Of a DNA stretch of 64,000 bases, positions 51,252 to 59,614 are shown piece by piece; position 1 is the first letter of the stretch; each line of letters starts with the position of its first letter. The notes below the pieces were generated by a model that saw nothing but the letters and a program-made list of their open reading frames with translations, was not told the origin of the DNA and searched no databases. Made by a program: the position numbers and the translations under genes. This DNA comes from Caloramator quimbayensis (GTDB lineage: Bacteria; Bacillota; Clostridia; Clostridiales; Caloramatoraceae): the NCBI RefSeq assembly GCF_900167605.1, contig NZ_FUYH01000007.1, positions 62,001 to 126,000 on the forward strand, read 5' to 3'.

Positions 51252-51289
51252 AACATTATGCTAAATTATTATTTAGCATAATGTTTTTT
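51252..51289. repeat. Perfect 15-bp hairpin before xer
   Basis: AACATTATGCTAAAT (51252-51266) and ATTTAGCATAATGTT (51271-51285) around TATT. On plus it is followed by T-rich sequence. On minus, the direction of transcription, it lacks a T-run and lies between the small membrane gene and the xer ribosome site. It may protect or separate the messages rather than terminate. Confidence 0.55.
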
Positions 51290-51448
51290 GCTGCTGCTCC
51301 AATAATTATTTGGCTTGCTTTGATGACTTTGAGATTTTCTTTTGTTTTTAGATTTTTTATTATTGCTCCCAAGCTCAAGAAGAAGAAAAAAGGATAAAGC
51401 TGCAAAAAACATTATTGAAACTATAAAAAGTAAAATTCTAAATATCAT
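51269..51448 (-). CDS. Small membrane protein between proC and xer
   Basis: 59 residues from ATG 51446-51448 with GAGGTGAT 5-12 bases upstream. A hydrophobic N-terminus (FRILLFIVSIMFFAALSFFL) is followed by a very basic, Ser/Asn-rich tail (SNNKKSKNKRKSQSHQSKPN) ending HYAK. No family recognised. It sits in the proC-xer unit, 34 bases after proC. The good ribosome site and coding character support it. Confidence 0.6.
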   Translation of the reverse strand: MIFRILLFIVSIMFFAALSFFLLLELGSNNKKSKNKRKSQSHQSKPNNYWSSSKKHYAK

Positions 51449-51482
51449 TTAACATCACCTCGAATTTATGTAATTTTAGATG

Positions 51483-52277
51483 TTATCTTATGCTGTTAAT
51501 ATCGAGGTTTTTCTTATATGTATTAACGATACATTCTATAACAGCGCTTCTAAATCCTTTTTCCTCGAGGGTTCTAACTCCTTCAATAGTTGTACCTCCA
51601 GGTGAACATACCATATCCTTTAGTTCTCCAGGGTGTTTTTGAGAAAGCATAGCGAGTTTTGAGCTTCCAAGCAGTGTCTGCTGTGCTGCTTTATAAGCTT
51701 CTTCTCTTGGAATTCCAAGGAGTACAGCAGCATCAGCCATAGCCTCTATAAAAATAAAAGCAAAGGCAGGACCGCTTCCGGATATTGCTGAATAAGCATT
51801 TATATAGTTTTCCTTTGTTTCAACAACACAGCTGAAGGACTTAAGTAAACTCATTACAGTATTTTTCTCCTTTTCATCAATAAGATTATCAAAACATACT
51901 GCAGTAAAACCTTCTCCGACTAATGCGGGAGTATTAGGCATTATCCTTACAACTTTCTTGCTGCCTATTATTTGCTTTATGCTATCTATTTTAAAGCCTG
52001 CAGCCATTGATATTATTACAGAGCCATCTTCAATTACGCCTTTAACATCATTTAGTACATCGCTATAAACATTTGGTTTGATAGCTAAAAATATATATTT
52101 GCTTTTTTTAAAAACATCATGACTGCTTTTACAAATGTTAATGCCGTTTTTAGACATAATCTCAAGCTTGCTTTTGTCAGTATCGTATACAAAAATATCA
52201 TCACTTTTTATATTATTTTTTAACATTCCATTTATCATTGCATTTGCCATGTTTCCGCATCCAATAAAACCTATCAT
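51483..52277 (-). CDS. proC: Pyrroline-5-carboxylate reductase
   Basis: 264 residues. Rossmann start IGFIGCGNMANAMINGMLKN; IFLAIKPNVYSDVL; RIMPNTPALVGEGFTAVCFD; the signature AYSAISGSGPAFAFIFIEAM and KDMVCSPGGTTIEGVRTLEE. It reduces P5C to proline with NAD(P)H. Ribosome site CAGGAGGTATTTAA. First gene of a unit with the small membrane gene and xer. Confidence 0.96.
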   Translation of the reverse strand: MIGFIGCGNMANAMINGMLKNNIKSDDIFVYDTDKSKLEIMSKNGINICKSSHDVFKKSKYIFLAIKPNVYSDVLNDVKGVIEDGSVIISMAAGFKIDSIKQIIGSKKVVRIMPNTPALVGEGFTAVCFDNLIDEKEKNTVMSLLKSFSCVVETKENYINAYSAISGSGPAFAFIFIEAMADAAVLLGIPREEAYKAAQQTLLGSSKLAMLSQKHPGELKDMVCSPGGTTIEGVRTLEEKGFRSAVIECIVNTYKKNLDINSIR

Positions 52278-52427
52278 TTAAATACCTCCTGCTTTTTTTA
52301 TTACATTTTATCATAAAAATTAATCATTGATAACACATTTAATATTTTAATAACATCGGTGGATAACTCGTGTTAATAATCTTGCATTTTATAGCGTGTT
52401 ACTTTCATGTTTATATAATTTTTTCGA

Positions 52428-52518
52428 CTTTTGTAATTGATAAACATTATCAAATATAAAAAATATAATCTGTCGAAAGAAAAAATAATCTATATATTTA
52501 TTTTCGACAGATTATATT
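52428..52518 (-). promoter_or_regulatory. Cluster of Spo0A-type boxes upstream of proC
   Basis: TGTCGAA on plus at 52471-52477 and on minus at 52503-52509 are perfect 0A boxes. They lie in a 17-bp perfect inverted repeat (52462-52478 with 52502-52518, 23-base loop). A third, TTCGACT at about 52423-52429, is one base off. TTGATAA-ACA-TTATCAA (52437-52453) is a further palindrome. The 289 bases between purB and proC hold no gene. Confidence 0.45.
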
Positions 52519-52519
52519 A

Positions 52520-52562
52520 AAAAGAAAGGGGTTGTTAACAAATAAACAATCCCTTTCTTTTT
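52520..52562 (-). terminator. Terminator of purB
   Basis: On minus: AAAGAAAGGGATTGTT pairs with AACAACCCCTTTCTTT (one mismatch; about 52562-52544 with 52538-52520), followed by TT. It starts 5 bases after the purB stop. Confidence 0.8.
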
Positions 52563-52566
52563 ATTA

Positions 52567-53994
52567 TTAAACATTTATATCAATATTCATTTTTTCGCTG
52601 CATTCTGTTAAAATAGGATCTACATCTGATTTTATATATTCTTCCACCTGCTCTTTAGCTCTTCCGATGAAATTTTCAGCTTTTAATGCATCAATTATAT
52701 CATCTTTATCGAGCTTAAATGCTGTATCGCTGCATATTCTCTCGATTAAATCATTGCTTTCTCCCATTTGTTTAACTTTCTTTGCGGCTTCCATAGAATG
52801 AATTCTTATTCTTTCATGCAGTTCCTGCCTATCCCCTCCTTTTTTAACTGCCTCCATTAATATGTTTTCGGTTGCCATGAAGGGGAGTTCTTCTTTTATG
52901 TGCTTTTCTATTACCTTCTCATATACTACCATATTAGATGTAATATTTATATATAGATTTAGTATGCCGTCTACTGCAAGGAATGACTCAGGAATTACAA
53001 TTCTTCTATTTGCTGAATCATCAAGAGTCCTTTCGAACCATTGTGTTGATGCGGTTATTGCAGGATTTAATGAATTAATAATAACATATCTTGAAAGAGA
53101 AGATATTCTTTCGCTTCTCATTGGATTTCTCTTATATGCCATTGCTGATGAACCAATTTGATTTTTCTCAAAGGGTTCTTCTATCTCCTTTAAACTTTGG
53201 AGTATTCTTATATCGTTGCTGAACTTGTATGCGCTTTCTGCAATTGAGGATAAGGCATTAAGAACTATCATATCCTGCTTCCTTGTATATGTTTGGCCTG
53301 TAACTTTAAAATATTTGTTTTTAAAGCCCATTTTTTCACATATAATATCATCAAGTTTTTTAACTTTTTCATGCTCATTTTCAAATAGGTTTAGGAAACT
53401 TGCCTGAGTACCAGTTGTTCCTTTAACACCTAATAGTTTTAAGTTATCTATTACAAAATCGAGGTATTCAAGGTCACAGACTAAATCCTGAATCCAAAGG
53501 CAAGCTCTTTTTCCTACTGTTGTAAGCTGTGCTGGTTGAAGATGAGTGAAAGCAAGGGTTGGCAGGTTTTTATATTCCATTGCAAAATCCCTGAGATTTT
53601 TTAAACATTGCAATAGCTTTTTTCGTATTAAAAGAAGTCCTTCCTTCATTATTACAACATCAGTGTTATCTCCTACATAACAGCTTGTAGCTCCAAGGTG
53701 AATTATAGGTTTCGCTTTTGGACATTGAATTCCATAGGCAAATACATGGGACATAACATCATGCCTTGTTTCTTTCTCTCTTTTCTCAGCTTCCTCATAG
53801 TTTATATCATGAATATGCTGCTTCATTTCATCTATTTGGTCCTGTGTAATGTTAAGACCTAATTCTTTTTCAGTTTCTGCAAGAGCAATCCAAAATTTTC
53901 TCCATGTAGAAAATTTGTTATCATCAGAAAATATGTTAGACATTTCTTTGCTTGCGTATCTTTTTATAAGCGGGCTTTCATATAAATCATGCAT
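52567..53994 (-). CDS. purB: Adenylosuccinate lyase
   Basis: 475 residues, the long form. SRHDVMSHVFAYGIQCPKAK-like (TRHDVMSHVFAYGI), HLGATSCYVGDNTDVVIMKE, TLAFTHLQPAQLTTVGKR, and the fumarase/lyase signature GSSAMAYKRNPMRSERI. It splits adenylosuccinate and SAICAR in purine synthesis. Ribosome site TAGGAGATGAT. It stands apart from other pur genes. Confidence 0.95.
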   Translation of the reverse strand: MHDLYESPLIKRYASKEMSNIFSDDNKFSTWRKFWIALAETEKELGLNITQDQIDEMKQHIHDINYEEAEKREKETRHDVMSHVFAYGIQCPKAKPIIHLGATSCYVGDNTDVVIMKEGLLLIRKKLLQCLKNLRDFAMEYKNLPTLAFTHLQPAQLTTVGKRACLWIQDLVCDLEYLDFVIDNLKLLGVKGTTGTQASFLNLFENEHEKVKKLDDIICEKMGFKNKYFKVTGQTYTRKQDMIVLNALSSIAESAYKFSNDIRILQSLKEIEEPFEKNQIGSSAMAYKRNPMRSERISSLSRYVIINSLNPAITASTQWFERTLDDSANRRIVIPESFLAVDGILNLYINITSNMVVYEKVIEKHIKEELPFMATENILMEAVKKGGDRQELHERIRIHSMEAAKKVKQMGESNDLIERICSDTAFKLDKDDIIDALKAENFIGRAKEQVEEYIKSDVDPILTECSEKMNIDINV

Positions 53995-54055
53995 ATTTTT
54001 ATCATCTCCTACGAATATTTTTTAATTATTAGTGTAGATTTTACGCTATATGCCG

Positions 54056-54085
54056 ATTATAACATAAAAAAAAGAAAAAAGACAA
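54056..54085 (-). promoter_or_regulatory. purB promoter overlapping the upstream terminator
   Basis: On minus: TTGTCT (54085-54080), 18 bases, TATAAT (54061-54056) with an extended TGT. The -35 lies inside the aspartate aminotransferase terminator. Confidence 0.65.
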
Positions 54086-54102
54086 GGTAATACCCTATCT
54101 TT
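54078..54102 (-). terminator. Terminator of the PHP-padR-aminotransferase operon
   Basis: On minus: AGATAGG pairs with CCTTGTCT (54100-54094 with 54087-54080; two G-T pairs), followed by T6. Confidence 0.6.
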
Positions 54103-54116
54103 TTAATTTCAATTTA

Positions 54117-55301
54117 CTATTTCAAAAAATTCTGTATTCTGTCTAAGCCCTCAACAATATTTTCCATTGATGTTGCATAGGAAAGCCTTATATAGTCATC
54201 GCTTCCAAAACCTGAACCAGGTATTGCTGCAACCTTTTCTTCTTTTAAAAGTGCCTCGCAAAAATCAACAGAACTTTCAATTTTATGGCCCTTTATAATT
54301 TTATTTTTAATATTAGAGATATTAATCATAACATAAAAAGCTCCTTCAGGTTTTCTGCAGGATATACCTTCAATTGAATTTATTTTATCTACCATATAAT
54401 TTCGTCTCTTTTGAAATTCTATTCTCATTTTTTCTATTTCATCCTGTGGGCCTTTTAATGCTTCAACGCTTGCATATTGAGCGATTGAATTTGGATTCGA
54501 TGTTTCGTGGCTTTGTACGTTAGACATTATTGCTGCAATATTTTCCTCTGAAGCAGTATACCCAATTCTCCATCCAGTCATAGAATAAGCCTTTGACATA
54601 CCATTTATTATAATCGTTCTTTTTTTAATTTCATCATTCAGCGATGCTATGCTTATGTGTTTTACATCATCATAAATTAGCTTTTCATATATTTCATCAG
54701 AAATAATTATTAAATCTTTTTCTATGGCTATTTTTGAAATCATTTCAAGGTCTTCTTTATTATAGACCGTACCTGTTGGATTATTAGGGCTGTTTAAAAT
54801 AATAGCCTTAGTTTTATTTGTAATCGCCTTTTCTAAATCTTCTTTTGCATATTTAAAAGAATTTTTTTCCTTTGTCTCAACAAAAACTGGAACTGCGTCA
54901 ACAAGTTTAACAAGTTCAGGATAACTTACCCAATAAGGTACAGGTACGATTACTTCATCACCTGCGTTGCAAATAGCAAAAAGAGCATTGTATAAAGAGT
55001 GCTTTGCTCCATTTGAAATAACTATCTGAGAAGGTTTATAGTTTAGATTATTGTCTTTTTTTAATTTATCACAAATAGCTTCTTTGAGTTCTAAAATTCC
55101 TGAAGAAGGAGTATATTTAGTTTTGCCTTCTTTTATAGCTTCTATAGCAGCGTTTTGTATATTGAAAGGAGTGTTAAAGTCAGGCTCTCCAGCACCAAAA
55201 CTTATGACATCTATACCTTCTTCTTTCATCTTCTTTGCTTTTGCTGTTATTGCAAGAGTTACTGATGAAGATATTTTCTGAGCTTTTTTTGACAGCTCCA
55301 T
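54117..55301 (-). CDS. aspB: Aspartate aminotransferase (class I)
   Basis: 394 residues from ATG 55299-55301, 9 bases after AGGAGG; a TTG three codons up abuts the site. DVISFGAGEPDFNTPFNIQN, KYTPSSGILELKEAI, YWVSYPELVKL, LNSPNNPTGTVYNKEDLEMI, and the PLP Lys in NGMSKAYSMTGWRIGY. It is of the AspB/subgroup I-gamma type. It is the last gene of a PHP-padR-aminotransferase operon, an unusual grouping. Confidence 0.92.
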   Translation of the reverse strand: MELSKKAQKISSSVTLAITAKAKKMKEEGIDVISFGAGEPDFNTPFNIQNAAIEAIKEGKTKYTPSSGILELKEAICDKLKKDNNLNYKPSQIVISNGAKHSLYNALFAICNAGDEVIVPVPYWVSYPELVKLVDAVPVFVETKEKNSFKYAKEDLEKAITNKTKAIILNSPNNPTGTVYNKEDLEMISKIAIEKDLIIISDEIYEKLIYDDVKHISIASLNDEIKKRTIIINGMSKAYSMTGWRIGYTASEENIAAIMSNVQSHETSNPNSIAQYASVEALKGPQDEIEKMRIEFQKRRNYMVDKINSIEGISCRKPEGAFYVMINISNIKNKIIKGHKIESSVDFCEALLKEEKVAAIPGSGFGSDDYIRLSYATSMENIVEGLDRIQNFLK

Positions 55302-55321
55302 TGTATTCAACCTCCTGTTAA

Positions 55322-55693
55322 TTATTTATATATAGTTTTAAGAGTAGCATCTACTATTCTTAAAGATTCATCAAGTAGAGGCTTATATAATAATTTTAAT
55401 TTTTCATAATGTTTTATTCCAATATCAGTGATTTTATAATGCCTTTTAGTTTTCTTATCAGGTTCATCCCACCAGCCTTCGATTAAAAGATTATCCTCCA
55501 TATCGCGTAAAAGAGGATATATCATTCCAGGACTGGGTCTCCAGCTATAATTCAAACTTATTTCAATCATATCTATTATTTCATTTCCATAACAGCTTCT
55601 TTCAGATAAGAAGTGGAGAATAAAAAGTTTAACTATAGCAGTTGTGTTTAGCTTGTTTGGAAATTGTCTGTTTCTATTTTCTCCACTTGGCAT
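55322..55693 (-). CDS. PadR-family transcriptional regulator
   Basis: 123 residues. A PadR winged helix: LFILHFLSERSCYGNEIIDM, SPGMIYPLLRDMEDNLLIEG, KTKRHYKITDIG. A short C-terminal dimer helix follows. The effector is unknown. It lies 4 bases after the PHP gene and 20 before the aminotransferase, so it may control this operon; a palindrome upstream of the operon is a candidate site. Confidence 0.88.
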   Translation of the reverse strand: MPSGENRNRQFPNKLNTTAIVKLFILHFLSERSCYGNEIIDMIEISLNYSWRPSPGMIYPLLRDMEDNLLIEGWWDEPDKKTKRHYKITDIGIKHYEKLKLLYKPLLDESLRIVDATLKTIYK

Positions 55694-55697
55694 AGTT

Positions 55698-56543
55698 TCA
55701 CCTCTTTAACTTTTTTAATTCATCGATTTCAGTGCTTCCAACTCCATATTTACCGAGTATATACTCTCCGTTAGTGCATATTCCGTGGCAGTCGCTTCCG
55801 CCTGTAATTATCATTTTGTTTTGCTTAGCTATTTCATAAAGAGCTTTAGATTGACTATTACTTTGCAATGAATGATATACTTCTATGCCTTCAGCGCCAT
55901 ATTCTTTTAAATTAAGTATAAGCTCTTTAATATCAAATATATCTAAACTATTATCTATTATAAATGGATGAGCAATAACAGGCAGACCTTTAGCTTTTTT
56001 TATTAAGGAAATAGCGTCTTTCGTTAATAATTTATATCTCTCAACATATCCGGGTTTCCCGCTTTCAAGTAGTTTATCAAAAGCTTCTGATGTATCTTTA
56101 AAATAACCTTTTTTGACAAGAACACGTCCTATATGAGGCCTTCCTAAAGATTTTACGTTGCTTCCAGCTTCTAATTCTACTTCTTCAACCCTAATATCAT
56201 ATCCTTGTTTTGTTATTTTATCTATCATCTCATATATTCTTTTAACTCGTGATTGCTGTAAAAATTTTAAATCTTCTAATAATTCTAAGTTCCTATAATC
56301 TATATAATAACCTAATACATGTATTTCTAATCCATTATAAAAAGAACTCAGCTCTATTCCAGGAATAAAATCAATACCATACATCTTTGATAGTAACTCG
56401 CAATCTTCCAATGAATCAACTGTATCGTGATCAGTAATAGATAAACCTATTAATTTTTTTTTCTTTGCTATTTTGAATATAGCATCAGAATCAAGAAGTC
56501 CATCTGATGCTTTAGTATGTATATGAAGATCATATTCTATCAT
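55698..56543 (-). CDS. PHP-domain phosphoesterase (YciV/RNase AM-like)
   Basis: 281 residues. Metal motifs of the PHP fold: YDLHIHTKASDG, LSITDHDTVDSLEDC, PGIELSS, PVIAHPFII, and GGSDCHGI. This group includes 3',5'-nucleotide bisphosphate phosphatase/RNase AM and related enzymes. All metal-binding His/Asp groups appear present. First gene of its operon. Confidence 0.9.
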   Translation of the reverse strand: MIEYDLHIHTKASDGLLDSDAIFKIAKKKKLIGLSITDHDTVDSLEDCELLSKMYGIDFIPGIELSSFYNGLEIHVLGYYIDYRNLELLEDLKFLQQSRVKRIYEMIDKITKQGYDIRVEEVELEAGSNVKSLGRPHIGRVLVKKGYFKDTSEAFDKLLESGKPGYVERYKLLTKDAISLIKKAKGLPVIAHPFIIDNSLDIFDIKELILNLKEYGAEGIEVYHSLQSNSQSKALYEIAKQNKMIITGGSDCHGICTNGEYILGKYGVGSTEIDELKKLKR

Positions 56544-56596
56544 TATATCACCATAATTACCATTTTATTTTAATATACCACTTAATTTTCTGTATG

Positions 56597-56625
56597 TCTA
56601 TATCGTTTTGAAAGATTTCTTGCAA
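56597..56625 (-). promoter_or_regulatory. Sigma-A promoter of the PHP-padR-aminotransferase operon
   Basis: On minus: TTGCAA (56625-56620), 17 bases, TATAGA (56602-56597). TTACATAA-N6-TTATGTAA (about 56663-56684) lies some 40 bases upstream and may be an operator. Confidence 0.6.
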
Positions 56626-56698
56626 AAATTAATTCTCATGAATAAAATTCAACTCGCATAGTTTACATAAAAAAGATTATGTAACTTATTGATTAAAC

Positions 56699-56728
56699 AA
56701 AAATGCCATATCGATATATGGCATTTTT
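56699..56728 (-). terminator. Terminator of spoVS
   Basis: AAAAATGCCATAT (56699-56711) pairs with ATATGGCATTTTT (56716-56728), loop CGAT. On minus it ends in T5 followed by GTTT. Confidence 0.88.
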
Positions 56729-56761
56729 ACAAATTTTTAATGCAATTACTTAATATAAAAT

Positions 56762-57022
56762 TTATCTTGGTTCAACGATAAATTTTATTGCTGTTCTTTC
56801 CTCTCCTTCTATAACTATATCTGTAAAAGCAGGAATACATACAAGGTTAAGACCGCTTGGAGCCATAAATCCTCGAGCAATTGCAATAGCCTTTACAGCT
56901 TGATTGATTGCTCCAGCTCCTATTGCCTGTATTTCAGCACAGCCATTGTCTCTTAAAACTCCGGATAGAGCTCCTGCTACAGCATTTGGATTGGATTTTC
57001 CTGATACTTTTAATACTTCCAT
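56762..57022 (-). CDS. spoVS: Stage V sporulation protein S
   Basis: 86 residues, exactly the family size. LKVSGKSNPNAVAGALSGVL, GCAEIQAIGAGAINQAVKAI, AIARGFMAPSGLNLVCIPAF. SpoVS is a small Alba-like nucleic-acid-binding-fold protein that affects septation and spore coat stages. Ribosome site GGGAGG. It has its own sigma-H promoter and terminator. Confidence 0.97.
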   Translation of the reverse strand: MEVLKVSGKSNPNAVAGALSGVLRDNGCAEIQAIGAGAINQAVKAIAIARGFMAPSGLNLVCIPAFTDIVIEGEERTAIKFIVEPR

Positions 57023-57065
57023 TATAAAACCTCCCTATGAGCACAAATATTAGTCTTTAACATTA

Positions 57066-57094
57066 ATATTCTACATAAATGAAAAATTTCCTCC
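57066..57094 (-). promoter_or_regulatory. Sigma-H promoter of spoVS
   Basis: On minus: GGAGGAAAT (57094-57086), 11 bases, GTAGAATAT (57074-57066). It matches every defined position of RnAGGAwWW-N11/12-RnnGAATww. The leader would be about 40 bases. Bacillus spoVS is also sigma-H dependent. Confidence 0.82.
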
Positions 57095-57140
57095 TAATTT
57101 ATATTAATATTTAGAAAAATTATATAATTTTGGTAAAGAT

Positions 57141-57169
57141 TAAGGCAGCAAATAAAATTTGCTGCCTTA
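57141..57169 (-). terminator. Terminator of rny
   Basis: TAAGGCAGCAAAT (57141-57153) pairs with ATTTGCTGCCTTA (57157-57169) around AAA. A strong stem with a weak T-run on minus, 10 bases after the rny stop. Confidence 0.72.
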
Positions 57170-57178
57170 TAAAAGAAA

Positions 57179-58723
57179 TTATTTTGCATATTCAATTGCT
57201 CTAACTTCTCTTATTACATTAACCTTTATTTGACCGGGATATTCAAGCTCGCTTTCGATTTTCTTTACTATATCCCTTGCCATTTGAATTGCTTCTGCAT
57301 CTGTTATTTGTTCTGGTTTAACCATTATTCTAATTTCTCTTCCAGCTTGTATCGCAAAGGATTTTTCAACTCCATCGAAGGAGTCTGCGATTTCTTCAAG
57401 TTTTTCTAATCTCTTAATATATGCTTCGAGAGTTTCTCTTCTTGCACCAGGCCTTGCTGCTGATATTGCGTCAGCTGCAGACACAAGAATTGCCTCTACT
57501 GTCTGAGGTTCAATATCATTATGGTGAGCTGATACCGCATGAATGATAGCAGGAGATTCGTTATATTTCTTTAATATATCACCGCCAATAAGTGCGTGTG
57601 GCCCTTCAACTTCATGGTCAATTGCTTTACCAATATCATGAAGCAATCCTGCTCTTTTTGCAATAGTAACATCGATTCCAAGCTCAGCAGCCATCAATCC
57701 AGCAAGGTAGGATACTTCTATTGAATGATTTAAAACATTTTGACCATAGCTTGTTCTATACTTTAGTCTTCCTAATAATTTGATTAATTCTGAATGAATA
57801 CCATGAACTCCTGTTTCAAAGGTAGCTTGCTCACCTTGTTCTCTAATTTCATTTTCAACTTCTTTCTTGGCTTTTTCAACCATTTCCTCAATTCTAGCGG
57901 GATGAATTCTTCCATCAGTTATAAGTTTTTCAAGCGCTAATCTTGCAATTTCCCTTCTAATTGGATCAAAACCTGACAAAATAACAGCTTCAGGAGTATC
58001 ATCAATTATTAAATCGATTCCTGTTAAAGTTTCAAGAGTTCTTATATTTCTGCCTTCTCTGCCTATTATTCTGCCTTTCATTTCATCATTTGGAAGGGTT
58101 ACAACCGATACTGTTGTTTCGGCAACATGCTCAGCAGCACAACGTTGAATCGCACATGCTATAATCTCTTTAGCCCTTTTTTCTCCTTCTTCACGTGCTT
58201 TTGTTTCAATATCTTTTATCATAATTGCTGCTTCATGTTTAACTTCCTTTTCAACATCGCTTAATAATAATTGTTTTGCTTCTTCAGTTGTAAGTCCAGC
58301 AAGTCTTTCCAATTCTTCAATCTGTTTATTATAAAGCTGAGTGATTTCATCCTGCAGATTTTGAACTTCTATCTGCTTTTTATTTATATTTTCTTCTCTA
58401 ACTTCGAGTGCTTCAACTTTTTTATCTAAAGTTTCTTCTCTTTGAAGAACTCTTCTTTCCATTCTCTGAAGTTCATTTCTGCGTTCGCGTACTTCTTTTT
58501 CAAATTCTGTTCTTAACTTATGGACTTCTTCCTTTGCTTCAATAATTGCTTCCTTCTTTTTTGATTCTGCCTCTTTTTCAGCCTCAGAAACTATCTTTTT
58601 AGCAAGCTCCTCTGCACTTTGGATTTTTCCTTCAGCTATATTTTTTCTAACAAAATAGCCTGCAATAAAGGCTATTATTGCAACTCCACCAGATATTATA
58701 TATGATGTATAAAATTGAATAAT
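57179..58723 (-). CDS. rny: Ribonuclease Y, apparent ATT start
   Basis: 514 residues if started at ATT 58723-58721, 6 bases after AAGGAGG; the next codon (58720-58718) is also ATT. No ATG, GTG or TTG lies in frame before ATG 58462, which would delete the whole N-terminus. The extended part gives [20 protein letters not shown], a membrane helix, then [20 protein letters not shown] as in other RNase Y. A coiled coil follows, then a KH domain ([19 protein letters not shown]) and HD domain ([12 protein letters not shown]). RNase Y is the membrane-bound endonuclease that starts mRNA decay. The sequence supports full length; the start codon is the oddity. Confidence 0.9.
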   Translation of the reverse strand: MIQFYTSYIISGGVAIIAFIAGYFVRKNIAEGKIQSAEELAKKIVSEAEKEAESKKKEAIIEAKEEVHKLRTEFEKEVRERRNELQRMERRVLQREETLDKKVEALEVREENINKKQIEVQNLQDEITQLYNKQIEELERLAGLTTEEAKQLLLSDVEKEVKHEAAIMIKDIETKAREEGEKRAKEIIACAIQRCAAEHVAETTVSVVTLPNDEMKGRIIGREGRNIRTLETLTGIDLIIDDTPEAVILSGFDPIRREIARLALEKLITDGRIHPARIEEMVEKAKKEVENEIREQGEQATFETGVHGIHSELIKLLGRLKYRTSYGQNVLNHSIEVSYLAGLMAAELGIDVTIAKRAGLLHDIGKAIDHEVEGPHALIGGDILKKYNESPAIIHAVSAHHNDIEPQTVEAILVSAADAISAARPGARRETLEAYIKRLEKLEEIADSFDGVEKSFAIQAGREIRIMVKPEQITDAEAIQMARDIVKKIESELEYPGQIKVNVIREVRAIEYAK

Positions 58724-58917
58724 ACAACACCTCCTTAATAATTAAAATCACTAACTCCAGTAAATATATTAAATAAATAAAATACCGGAATCAAATCGAT
58801 TCGTGTAATAATTAATTTTTGAATATTTCTTCGAATCGATATATAATAACCTGGCTAAGAAAAATTACCATTCGAAGCATATAACAAATAATGACCAATT
58901 GATATAACCATTATTTG
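58724..58917 (-). other. Long structured leader of rny
   Basis: The promoter at 58951-58923 implies about 190 bases of untranslated RNA before the rny start. It begins with a hairpin ACAAATAATG/CATTATTTGT (58918-58909 with 58893-58884), and holds CGAAT-type repeats that pair (ATCGATTCG near 58796 with CGAATCGAT near 58833). No known riboswitch is recognised. Confidence 0.5.
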
Positions 58918-58922
58918 TCTTT

Positions 58923-58951
58923 ATTTTATTATAGAATTAATATTATGTCAA
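58923..58951 (-). promoter_or_regulatory. Sigma-A promoter of rny
   Basis: On minus: TTGACA (58951-58946), 17 bases, TAAAAT (58928-58923). It overlaps the 3' end of the upstream split-Rad50 gene (stop at 58943). Confidence 0.7.
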
Positions 58952-59602
58952 GTTTATAGGTTCTACTGAGGATATACCATCATTAATAGTAACTTTATAA
59001 CAGGTATCTGCACAATGAAGCAGATGATTATTATGAGTTACCATTATTACCTGTCTTTTGAAAGTTGTACTTATCTGCTTAATAAAATCAGCAACATTTA
59101 CAATATACTCATCACTAACATGTTTTGCAGGCTCATCAAGAATTAAAGGTCCATCTATTTTGGGATTGTGAATCTGCATCATTGCAATTCTTATTGCAAG
59201 AGATATTATATCTACTACTCCCCCGCCCCTCGACTGCTCAGGATCTGTAGTTATTTTTTCCCCGTTCATATTGGATATAACATAGAATTCAGCTTCAATT
59301 CTGTTTGACTTTTCTACTAATTCTATTTTAAATTCCATTGAAGGATCAAAAATATATTGAAGGCATTGTGTAATTAAATATTCCATCTGCTTTTTTGATT
59401 GTTCCCTTGCAAATTGAGATGTGCTTTGAAATAATAATTTTATTTTTTCAAGATTATCTATCTTCCCATTGTTAATTATAAGCTGTTTTTCTATTTTTGA
59501 TTTTTGTTCAAGAAGATTATCCATTCTGCCTTTTTTCATAAAATAATCTTGTTTTTGTTTATTTAATTTTTCATTCAAATCCATTATAGCCTGTGTATAC
59601 AA
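58943..59602 (-). CDS. Split Rad50/SbcC: C-terminal ATPase half
   Basis: 219 residues from TTG 59602 behind GAGGTGAT; ATG 59584 is an alternative. Residues ~7-70 are coiled coil. The C-lobe of a Rad50/SbcC ATPase follows: signature SRGGGVVDIISLAIR, Walker B GPLILDEPAKHVSDE with D-loop, and the switch His in MVTHNNHLLHCADTC. There is no Walker A, so it must pair with the protein at 59865-61304 to make an ATPase head. It is the last gene of the cassette. Confidence 0.85.
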   Translation of the reverse strand: MYTQAIMDLNEKLNKQKQDYFMKKGRMDNLLEQKSKIEKQLIINNGKIDNLEKIKLLFQSTSQFAREQSKKQMEYLITQCLQYIFDPSMEFKIELVEKSNRIEAEFYVISNMNGEKITTDPEQSRGGGVVDIISLAIRIAMMQIHNPKIDGPLILDEPAKHVSDEYIVNVADFIKQISTTFKRQVIMVTHNNHLLHCADTCYKVTINDGISSVEPINLT

Positions 59603-59614
59603 TATATCACCTCA

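Noticed and set aside
52862-53161. Plus-strand frame of 99 codons opposite purB
   Set aside because: It lies wholly within the antisense of a clear purB gene, has no ribosome site and no recognisable protein pattern.
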